NCBI GenBank assembly: GCA_031282485.1
Contig: JAITDQ010000159.1
Coordinates: 1 to 13,587 of the forward strand
DNA: 13,587 nt
Origin: Tannerella sp.
Lineage (GTDB): Bacteria > Bacteroidota > Bacteroidia > Bacteroidales > Tannerellaceae
Direction: 5' to 3'
Positions 5,607-12,550 of this stretch are shown here, piece by piece (the stretch's first letter is position 1; every line of letters begins with the position of its first letter). The position numbers and the translations under genes are program-made. Under the pieces are notes generated by a model, which saw only the letters and a list, made by a program, of their open reading frames with translations, was not told the origin of the DNA and did no database searches.

Positions 5607-7454
5607 TTACTTGGCGACAGTCTGTTGTCTGCGCAGTACGCTTGTCCGGAGGTCATATCGGTCTATCAGCGGATAAAGATTGTATTTCTCGGCCTGACGG
5701 TCAAACAGAGTCTTGAGTTCCTTCAACTTCTCCGGATATTTATCTGCCAGATTCGTTAGCTCGTTAAAATCATTGTTGATGTCGTACAGTTCCCATACAT
5801 CTTTTTCGAACCGGTTAGGGTCGGGCTTGTATGCCGGGTCCTGCGGATTCAAAATCAGGTCGATGCCATCCGGACGGTGGGCGGTGGCCGCTTTCCATCC
5901 ATCCTTGTAAATCGAACGGGCGCCGAAGATGTAATAATGCTGCAAGGTATGGCGAGAAGCCGCCTGCGCGTCGTTAAAGGAATAGAACAGCGATGTGCCG
6001 TGAATCGGGTCTTGTTTGATACCGCGAATATATTCCGGGTGTGAAAGGCCGATTAGCTCGGTCGTCGTCGGTAACAAGTCAATGACATGACCGTATTGAT
6101 TGCGAATGCCACCCTTTTCCCGGATACCTTTCGGATAATAGACAATCAGAGGATTGTGCGTACCGCCTTCGCTATGGGCGTCCTGCTTCCAGCAGCGAAA
6201 TGGCGTGTTGGCAGCCTGTGCCCATGCCAGCGGGTAATTTACGCTGGATTCCGGCGTTCCGATGATGTCGATGTTGTGCAGGTTGTATTCGATGATTTCG
6301 TCCCTTGTCTTTCCGGCGGTAAGCCTGGAAATCGTCCCGTCGAAATTACCTTCCTTGCTCGCCCCATTATCGCCGATGATGACGAAGATGGCCGTATTAT
6401 CAAGTTGTTTCGACTGTCTCAGATAGTTCACCAGCCGCCCGATTTCATAATCGGTATACTCCAAATACCCGGCATAATTTTCAAAAAACCGTGCATAGAG
6501 CTTTTTTTGATCGGGCGTGAGGCTGTCCCACGCTTCCAGCCGCGAGTCGCGGGCAGGTAACTGGGCGTTGGCCGGAATCACAGCCAATCTCTTCTGGCGT
6601 TCGATGACTTTTTCGCGATACACGTCCCAACCCTCATCGAATTTTCCTTTGTACTTGTCACTCCATTCTTTTGCTACCTGATGAGGCGAATGGGTGGCTC
6701 CGGGCGCATAGTATAAAAAGAACGGCTTGTCGGGCGCCGCCTTTTTCTGGCGGGTAATGAAGCCGATAGCCTTGTCGGTGATTTGTGCACTCAGATGACG
6801 CCCGTCGGGGTCGACGTGCGCATTGTCTTCTACCAGGTCCGGCTTATACTGGTCGGTTGCCGAACCGAGGAAACCGAAGAAATGGTCGAATCCTTTGCCC
6901 GACGGCCAACGGTCGAAAGGGCCTGCATCCGTCACATCCGCATCGGGCACAACCCCGTATTTACCCACTGCAAAAGTGCTGTACCCCTGCTCGCGCAATA
7001 CTTCGGCAATCGTACCTGCTTCGGAAGGAATCCGCCCGTCCCAGCCCGGAAATCCGGCCGACATGCTGACATGGCCGAATCCGCCCATGTGTACGGCATG
7101 TGAATTGCGTCCGGTCAGCAGGGCAGCCCGTGTGGGTGCACTGATGGCACAGGTGTGGAAATTGGTGTAACGCAGTCCCTGATTAGCCAGACTTTCCAGA
7201 TTCGGCGTTTGAATCAGGCCGCCAAATACGCTGGCGGCTCCGAAACCCACATCGTCGATTAATATCCATATTACATTCGGCGCATTTTCGGGCGCTTTCG
7301 GGTTCGTTGTCCATGCCTCGGTAGAGGTTGCATAGGTTTTCCCGATTTTCCCCTGAAAGGGTTGCTGATTCTGAGCTGCTGCGCCGGTACTCAGAGTGAC
7401 TCCTCCCACAAGAGTTAATGGGAGGAGGGTCGTTTTAAAATTAGTCTTGTCCAT
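5607..7454 (-). CDS. Sulfatase A, PAS-like Ser-type arylsulfatase lacking the active-site His and the C-terminal domain
   Basis: A 615-aa exported sulfatase, paralogous to sulfatase B. The signal peptide covers about residues 1-27 (ending GAAAQ). Visible motifs are D67-D68 (IDDVGFG), S105-A-P-T-R109 followed by AALLTGRN, H255 and H258 (GATHSPH), D362-N363 (GDNG) and K423. The G-K-x-H motif reads G-K165-Y-G167: the His that normally contacts the formylglycine is Gly. I rechecked this from the bases around 6950. Activity may be altered or lost, or another residue may replace it. The protein stops soon after the YPLIDRY segment, where sulfatase B continues with its beta-sandwich of about 160 residues; the following gap holds no remnant of that domain. 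It starts 22 bases after the susD stop, so it is almost certainly co-transcribed with susCD. The substrate is unknown; sulfated glycans or aryl sulfates are both possible. Confidence 0.93.
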   Translation of the reverse strand: MDKTNFKTTLLPLTLVGGVTLSTGAAAQNQQPFQGKIGKTYATSTEAWTTNPKAPENAPNVIWILIDDVGFGAASVFGGLIQTPNLESLANQGLRYTNFHTCAISAPTRAALLTGRNSHAVHMGGFGHVSMSAGFPGWDGRIPSEAGTIAEVLREQGYSTFAVGKYGVVPDADVTDAGPFDRWPSGKGFDHFFGFLGSATDQYKPDLVEDNAHVDPDGRHLSAQITDKAIGFITRQKKAAPDKPFFLYYAPGATHSPHQVAKEWSDKYKGKFDEGWDVYREKVIERQKRLAVIPANAQLPARDSRLEAWDSLTPDQKKLYARFFENYAGYLEYTDYEIGRLVNYLRQSKQLDNTAIFVIIGDNGASKEGNFDGTISRLTAGKTRDEIIEYNLHNIDIIGTPESSVNYPLAWAQAANTPFRCWKQDAHSEGGTHNPLIVYYPKGIREKGGIRNQYGHVIDLLPTTTELIGLSHPEYIRGIKQDPIHGTSLFYSFNDAQAASRHTLQHYYIFGARSIYKDGWKAATAHRPDGIDLILNPQDPAYKPDPNRFEKDVWELYDINNDFNELTNLADKYPEKLKELKTLFDRQAEKYNLYPLIDRYDLRTSVLRRQQTVAK

Positions 7455-7476
7455 TATATATGAAATTTAATGTGAG

Positions 7477-9045
7477 TTAATTCCATCCGGGGTTTTGCGT
7501 TAATTTCGGATTCATGTCCCGTTCGTTTTGCGGAATGGGATACAGGTAGTGCTTATCCTTGGCGCTCGGTTTCCCGAAATCGTTCAGGGTCTTCACCATG
7601 ATATGATTGCCGTCCCGGTCAATCTGGCGTATCAGGTCGAACCAGCGATGATATTCGAAATTCAGTTCCAGTCTCCTGTCCAAGTAAAGCGAATCACGGA
7701 ACTGATCTTTCGTCAGGCTACCGGCGGCAAATTCTGACAAACCGGCTCGCCGGCGAATGGCGTTGTAGTCGCGGTACGCTTCTTCATTCGGACCATAGAG
7801 TTCGTTGTTCGCCTCCGCATTGTTCAGCAGCACTTCTGCGTAGCGGATAATCGGCACGTTGATGCCGGACTGCCCCAGCATGGTCGGCACGTCAGGGTCG
7901 AAATACTTGGTGCAGGCAACGCTACAGCCGTCGTTTTGGAGCGGATCGATTACCGTTGTCACGCCACCGATCGTATAGGAGGTCGTGAAAAAAGTCGTCC
8001 ATCTCTTGTCTATGCTGTTATATCGGCTAATCAGATCGGTCGTCGGTTCGCTCGAAAAGTTTCCGTTCGCTCCTTTGATACCTAAAGGTGTGGTTCGCTG
8101 CCCCCAACCGTTACCGTTAGCCAGCGTAGTGGAGCTGAACTGTGCGGAAAAGAGATGCTCTTTTCCGTTCTTCGACGCTTTTTTGAACACATCCGCATAG
8201 TCTTCAAACAAGTCATAATACCGGTCTGAACGGTTGATGATGTTATGGGCATGTTCGATGGATTTGCGGAGCAGTTCTTCCCGGTTGGAAATGACGGAAA
8301 TGTTGGCTGCCCGCTGGTTGTCGTCCAGACTGACATTGGCCAGCGTCAGATACGCCAGCGCCAGGAACGCTTCGGCTGAGGCGGCATTGGCGCGACCGGC
8401 ATTTTCGTTCGCCGGCAGAAAAGACCATTCCAGATCTTGTGCGGCTTCGGTGAAATCCTGTATTACCTGATCGTAAACCGTAGATGCAGGGTCTCTTTCC
8501 AGCAGGATGGCATCCTGATCCAATGTCCGGATTTCGTGCAGGACGAGCGGGACGCTTCCAAAGAGGCGTACCAGATTAAAGTAATACAACCCTCTCAGGA
8601 ATTTGGCTTCCGCCACATAATGCTTCAACCACTTCTCCTCTACCGCAGTAGTGGCAGAGATTCCCGGAATCCGATCAATCGCAATATTCGCCTTAGTTAT
8701 GGCGGCATAATGCTGTTGCCATATCTCGCGGACGCGGAGCGTAGAGGGCGAATGGTCGAGCGTAGACTGCGCCTTCACGTCGGGATTTGTTGCACCCGGT
8801 CCCATCCGGATGTCGTCGGCCATAAACTCTTGTCCCGTTTCAAATAAAATATTGTATGGCGTCTGTCCCGAACTGTTCAATCCCCAATATGCGGCTGTAA
8901 CGGCCGCCTTGGCGTCGGTAATGTTCCGGTAATACTGGTCGGACGAGATGAATGTTTTCGGATCTTCCTCCAGCGATGTGCATGACGACAGCAGGAACAA
9001 TGCAGCCGAGAAAATGTGTATAAAAGAAATTCTGTACTTTTTCAT
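7477..9045 (-). CDS. susD-like: SusD/RagB-family outer-membrane lipoprotein
   Basis: A 522-aa SusD/RagB-type nutrient-binding lipoprotein that caps the partner SusC channel on the cell surface. The lipobox is L-S-S-C (Cys22), followed by TSLEEDP; the acidic residues after the Cys fit a Bacteroidetes lipoprotein surface-export signal. The N-terminal helical part shows family features (YYRNITDAKAAVTAAYWGL; VAEAKFLRGLYYFNLVRLFG at about 144-163). The C-terminus has ADVLLNNAEANNE-type and RRLELNFEYHRWFDLIR segments and ends YPIPQNERDMNPKLTQNPGW, the typical SusD ending. The length is normal. It lies 31 bases after susC and 22 before sulfatase A, so it is in the same operon. The ligand cannot be told from sequence; the sulfatase neighbours suggest something sulfated. 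Confidence 0.96.
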   Translation of the reverse strand: MKKYRISFIHIFSAALFLLSSCTSLEEDPKTFISSDQYYRNITDAKAAVTAAYWGLNSSGQTPYNILFETGQEFMADDIRMGPGATNPDVKAQSTLDHSPSTLRVREIWQQHYAAITKANIAIDRIPGISATTAVEEKWLKHYVAEAKFLRGLYYFNLVRLFGSVPLVLHEIRTLDQDAILLERDPASTVYDQVIQDFTEAAQDLEWSFLPANENAGRANAASAEAFLALAYLTLANVSLDDNQRAANISVISNREELLRKSIEHAHNIINRSDRYYDLFEDYADVFKKASKNGKEHLFSAQFSSTTLANGNGWGQRTTPLGIKGANGNFSSEPTTDLISRYNSIDKRWTTFFTTSYTIGGVTTVIDPLQNDGCSVACTKYFDPDVPTMLGQSGINVPIIRYAEVLLNNAEANNELYGPNEEAYRDYNAIRRRAGLSEFAAGSLTKDQFRDSLYLDRRLELNFEYHRWFDLIRQIDRDGNHIMVKTLNDFGKPSAKDKHYLYPIPQNERDMNPKLTQNPGWN

Positions 9046-9076
9046 ACGTTAATTAATTTTACAAGTTAGCGAATAA

Positions 9077-12000
9077 TTAAAATGTAATGCTTAATCCGCC
9101 GAGCACGGTCTTGCTGACGGGATAGACGTTGTTGTCGCGTCCGTAAGTGAGCGTGTTCTGTTCGTTCTTGCTGGCTTCGGGGTCGAAGCCGCTGTAGCTC
9201 GTCCACGTAATCAGGTTCTGGGCGGAAACATAGAATCGCAGTTGTTTTATCAACAGTTTTTTCAGCAGTTTCGACGGTACGGTCACTCCGAACGTGATAT
9301 TCTTGAGCCTTACGTACGATCCGTCTTCGATGTAGATATCCGAAGGAACAATCGCCGGGTCTTCCATTGCACGCTGTACGTTTGTATCCTCGTGATCCGG
9401 CCTCCACCTGTCCAGCAGACGGGTAGTCGCATTCGTATAACCGGTACCCTGACTCAGGTAAGCCAGCGTCTGATTGTACAGCTTATTCCCGTACGTTCCC
9501 TGGAAAAGAACGTTCAGGTCAAAGATTTTATACGAAAAATTGTTCGTAAGGCCGAAAATAAACTTAGGCTGCGAACTGCCGACAATAATCCGGTCGCCGG
9601 CCTGTGCAATGGTTCCGTCGCCATCGACGTCTACATAGCGCTGGAATCCCGGAAGCGTATTTGCCTTGTTGGTCGGGAGATTGGCAATGTCGTCCGTCGA
9701 TTTGAAAACGCCGTCCGTCTTCAGGACGAAAAAAGACCCCACCGGATAACCTACTTTGGCAATAAACGGGTCTTCGATTATCTCGGCGCTTTCCCCCAGA
9801 CTAACGACTTCGTTTTTGTTGGTGGAGAAAACCAGATCGGTCGTCCATTCAAATTTCCTCGCTTTGACATTCACCGAATTGAGCGTGATTTCCACTCCGC
9901 GGTTGTCCACTACACCGCAATTCTGCATGGTTCTCAGATAGCCTGACGAAATCGTTCCCAATCCTACGGTCGATGGGATCGTGACGTTAAGTAACAGGTC
10001 GCTTGTTCTTTTCTTATAAAAATCCAGCGTCACGCTCAGGCGGTCTTTGAACAATCCCAAATCCAGAGCCGCCGCATACTGAGTTGTTTTTTCCCACGTC
10101 AGTGCGTCATTTGCCATGCGCCCCGGAGCGTATCCGATGGATACCTGATTGGCTCCCAATATGTATTTATATGTTGCCATGTTCGACAGGGACTGGTAAA
10201 CGCCAATCTCCTGGTTCCCCGTCACGCCGGCGCTCAGGCGAAATTTCAAATTGCTGATTTGGCGGATGTTTTTCACAAAATCCTCTCTCGACAGTGTCCA
10301 AGCCAGCGCGGCCGAAGGGAAATAACCCCACTTGTTGTTTTTCCCGAAGCGCGAAGAACCGTCGGCACGAACCGTTGCCGTCGCAAAATATTTTTCCCTG
10401 TAATTATAATTCAGGCGTCCGAGGTAAGAAACCAGCTGCCAGGAAGAGTAATTGGAGGATGCCGCTTTGTTGGTGGCGCCGGCGCCCAGGTTGTAGTATC
10501 CCGTGTCGTCGGACGTGAAACCTCCCTGACTGGCGACGTGTCCGATCGAATTATATTGCTGTTGCGTATATCCGGCCAGTGCATCGATATTGTGAGAACC
10601 GAACTGTTTGGTATAATTCAGCGTGTTTTCGTTCAGCCACGTGGAAGCGGTTTTGCTGCCCTGCGCTGCGCCGCCGCTTACCGACTGTCCTTCGTACAGA
10701 CTGATCGGGAGATACTGAAACTCGTCGTTGTGCGACTGGTCGATTCCCACGCTCAGACGCAGTTTGAAAGCGTTCAGGAATCTGTATTCCGCATATGCGT
10801 TACCCAGTACGCGAAACGTCTTGCTCAGATTCTCCTGCAGCGTGAGCGTAGCAATCGGATTGCCCAGCGCCGCCTCTCCGGGCTGTTTGAGGGTAAACGT
10901 GCCATCGTCTTCGTATATCGGGAAATCGGGGCGGACAGCCAGAATCGTATTGATAATATCCGGCGATTCATTGGCGCGAATCTGACTGACGGTCAGATTT
11001 TCGCCAATCGTCAGCGCACTGTTTATTTTTCTGTCCAGGTTAATGCGTGCGGACAACCGGTCGAAATCCGTATTGATAAGAATCCCGTCCTGCGTATAAT
11101 AGTTGGCAGAAAGGGCATAGCGTGTTTTTTCGTCGCCGCCGGCTACCGTAAGCTGGTGATTCTGCGTGAGCGCCGTGCGGAAGGCCGCATCTTCCCAGTT
11201 CGTAGTGTTGTCGGCCAATGCGGCAATATCCGCATCGGAAAAGGGAAGTTCCTTCACCTGATTCAGTTTGCCCGTCAGGATAAATTGATCGTTCGACGTC
11301 GTGACGGCGTCGTTTTTAAGCTGAGCGTATTGCTGAGCGGTCAGCAAAGGAATCTTTTTCCCAAGCCACTGTGTGCCGAAATACGTATCGTATGATACGG
11401 TATTCTGGCCAACCTTGCCCTGCCGGGTTGTAATCAGTACGACGCCGTTAGCGCCGCGGGCGCCATAGATTGCCGTTGCGGAAGCGTCTTTCAGTACGTC
11501 GATGGATTCGATATCGCCCATATTGAGTGTCGACAGGCCATTGATGCTTGCGCCGCTGGCGGCTCCGGCATCGATATCGCTGTTTGAATTGTAGACGGGA
11601 AAACCGTCTATAACATACAACGGTTCGTTGCCGCCATTTATAGAGTTACCGCCGCGTATACGGATTGTAACAGCGGCGCCCGGCTGTCCGGATGTTTGCG
11701 TCACCTGCACGCCGGCAGCGCGACCTTGCAATGCATTGTCGAAGGAACTGACCGGAATGGTTTTCAACATTTCCGTCGAAACGGAAGACAGCGAGCCGGT
11801 GAAATTACCACGTTTTTGCGTACCGTATCCCACGACTACAACTTCATTCAGTAAATTCAGGTCTTCAACGAGCGGGATGACAAGTGTTTCGGAGGTGATT
11901 TCATAGATTTCTATCTCCTGCGGCCGGTATCCGATATAACTGACTGTGACCGTTGCAGGCAGGGAGGGAACTTCCAAGCGAAAAAGCCCGTCTATGTCCG

Positions 12001-12208
12001 TCACTGTTCCCTGATCGGTTTTACCGTTTTTCAATAAAACGTTTGCGCCGATGATCGATTCATTACTGCGTTCGTCAATAACCTTGCCTTGCAAAACGAT
12101 CCGGTTTTGAGCCGTAACGGGGCTGATATGGATCCATAAGACAAGTAAAAAAAGAATAAAAAACAGAAATCGTTTGTGATTTCCAATCAATGAATATAAT
12201 TTTGTCAT
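9077..12208 (-). CDS. susC-like: SusC/RagA-family TonB-dependent outer-membrane transporter
   Basis: A 1043-aa SusC-type TonB-dependent transporter, expected to import the SusD-captured ligand across the outer membrane. The signal peptide covers about residues 1-33 (ending VTAQ). A carboxypeptidase-regulatory-like domain follows (about 38-112: GKVIDERSNESIIGANVLLK, DIDGLFRLEV, VSYIGYRPQE), then the SusC motif NEVVVVGYGTQKRG (121-134), the plug (about 135-260, with ALQGRAAGVQVTQTSG and PLYVIDGFPV), and a beta-barrel ending in a terminal Phe (LGGLSITF). There is no N-terminal STN domain, so it is unlikely to signal through a FecR-type anti-sigma factor. It is the first gene of the probable operon, behind a predicted promoter and a long structured leader. 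The length is normal and no frameshift is seen. Confidence 0.97.
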   Translation of the reverse strand: MTKLYSLIGNHKRFLFFILFLLVLWIHISPVTAQNRIVLQGKVIDERSNESIIGANVLLKNGKTDQGTVTDIDGLFRLEVPSLPATVTVSYIGYRPQEIEIYEITSETLVIPLVEDLNLLNEVVVVGYGTQKRGNFTGSLSSVSTEMLKTIPVSSFDNALQGRAAGVQVTQTSGQPGAAVTIRIRGGNSINGGNEPLYVIDGFPVYNSNSDIDAGAASGASINGLSTLNMGDIESIDVLKDASATAIYGARGANGVVLITTRQGKVGQNTVSYDTYFGTQWLGKKIPLLTAQQYAQLKNDAVTTSNDQFILTGKLNQVKELPFSDADIAALADNTTNWEDAAFRTALTQNHQLTVAGGDEKTRYALSANYYTQDGILINTDFDRLSARINLDRKINSALTIGENLTVSQIRANESPDIINTILAVRPDFPIYEDDGTFTLKQPGEAALGNPIATLTLQENLSKTFRVLGNAYAEYRFLNAFKLRLSVGIDQSHNDEFQYLPISLYEGQSVSGGAAQGSKTASTWLNENTLNYTKQFGSHNIDALAGYTQQQYNSIGHVASQGGFTSDDTGYYNLGAGATNKAASSNYSSWQLVSYLGRLNYNYREKYFATATVRADGSSRFGKNNKWGYFPSAALAWTLSREDFVKNIRQISNLKFRLSAGVTGNQEIGVYQSLSNMATYKYILGANQVSIGYAPGRMANDALTWEKTTQYAAALDLGLFKDRLSVTLDFYKKRTSDLLLNVTIPSTVGLGTISSGYLRTMQNCGVVDNRGVEITLNSVNVKARKFEWTTDLVFSTNKNEVVSLGESAEIIEDPFIAKVGYPVGSFFVLKTDGVFKSTDDIANLPTNKANTLPGFQRYVDVDGDGTIAQAGDRIIVGSSQPKFIFGLTNNFSYKIFDLNVLFQGTYGNKLYNQTLAYLSQGTGYTNATTRLLDRWRPDHEDTNVQRAMEDPAIVPSDIYIEDGSYVRLKNITFGVTVPSKLLKKLLIKQLRFYVSAQNLITWTSYSGFDPEASKNEQNTLTYGRDNNVYPVSKTVLGGLSITF

Positions 12209-12230
12209 ATCTAAAAGTAATTTTAGTGAA

Positions 12231-12273
12231 AAGCGCTCTCTGAAACCAATAGCCGTCGGTGAAGAGAGCGCTT
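12231..12273 (-). promoter_or_regulatory. Hairpin in the susC leader just before the start codon
   Basis: Perfect 11-bp arms, AAGCGCTCTCT (12231-12241) and AGAGAGCGCTT (12263-12273), surround a 21-base loop. In the susC transcript the 3' arm ends 22 nt before the ATG and is followed by TTTTCAC. This could be a leaky terminator (attenuator), an RNA-stability element or a site controlling translation. The stem is clear; the function is inferred. Confidence 0.55.
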
Positions 12274-12306
12274 ATTTCATATTTGTTAAATTTATAATAA
12301 TATAAA

Positions 12307-12360
12307 AGATCGATTTGAATGCGATTCGATTAAAAGCATTTAAATCGTAAACATCGATCT
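12307..12360 (-). promoter_or_regulatory. Alternative base-pairing region in the susC leader
   Basis: Two overlapping inverted repeats lie here. The outer one is AGATCGAT (12307-12314) with ATCGATCT (12353-12360). The inner one is CGATTTGAATGC (12311-12322) with GCATTTAAATCG (12336-12347), 11 of 12 matching. They share bases 12311-12314, so they cannot both form. On the minus strand the outer stem is followed by a short T run. The region lies inside the predicted untranslated leader. A regulatory switch is possible but unproven. Confidence 0.4.
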
Positions 12361-12446
12361 ACGTTTGATAAGAGTAGAATCTTCAGTTTCTTCTTTATCC
12401 ATTTTGAATATGTTTCGGACATTTTGTTTATTTTAAAAAAACGTTG

Positions 12447-12478
12447 CAAATATCGGGAGTGTTTTTTGTATTGTCAAT
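12447..12478 (-). promoter_or_regulatory. Predicted promoter of the susC operon
   Basis: On the minus strand ATTG (12478-12475) is followed after 20 bases by GATATTTG (12454-12447). This is close to the Bacteroidetes primary-sigma consensus TTTG-N19-21-TAnnTTTG, with G for T at the first -7 base. The predicted start near 12440-12444 leaves a leader of about 230 nt before susC. The operator-like palindrome touches the -33 box. By-eye prediction, strengthened by the matching arrangement upstream of the HU/DUF4469 gene. Confidence 0.65.
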
Positions 12479-12493
12479 ACCATTTTTATGGTA
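12478..12493. promoter_or_regulatory. Operator-like palindrome TACCA-N6-TGGTA, copy 2
   Basis: The arms TACCA (12478-12482) and TGGTA (12489-12493) surround TTTTTA. The site abuts the -33 box of the susC promoter, with its centre about 42 bases before the predicted start, where class II activators usually bind. The same core and spacing occur at 3060-3075. Confidence 0.65.
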
Positions 12494-12509
12494 AATTTTA
12501 TTTGCACCC

Positions 12510-12525
12510 TGAATTTTAAAATTCA
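12510..12525. repeat. 16-bp AT-rich perfect palindrome between queA and susC
   Basis: TGAATTTTAAAATTCA is a perfect palindrome, 25 bases past the queA stop and 16 bases beyond the operator-like site. It might be a second binding site or a weak end-of-transcript structure for queA; without G-C pairs it is a poor terminator. Apart from this and the elements already listed, I see nothing else in the 342-base gap. Confidence 0.35.
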
Positions 12526-12550
12526 TGTGTCCGTGAAAAAGTTTGGTTAC

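Noticed and set aside
4719..5759. Long plus-strand open frame (346 codons) opposite sulfatase B
   Set aside because: It is antisense to a clearly recognisable sulfatase, spans the gap into sulfatase A, and its translation shows no family motif. It is explained by the codon pattern of the real gene.
10259..11395. Plus-strand open frame of 378 codons opposite susC
   Set aside because: It lies entirely inside susC, is Arg/Val-rich with no recognisable domain, and has no plausible promoter context.
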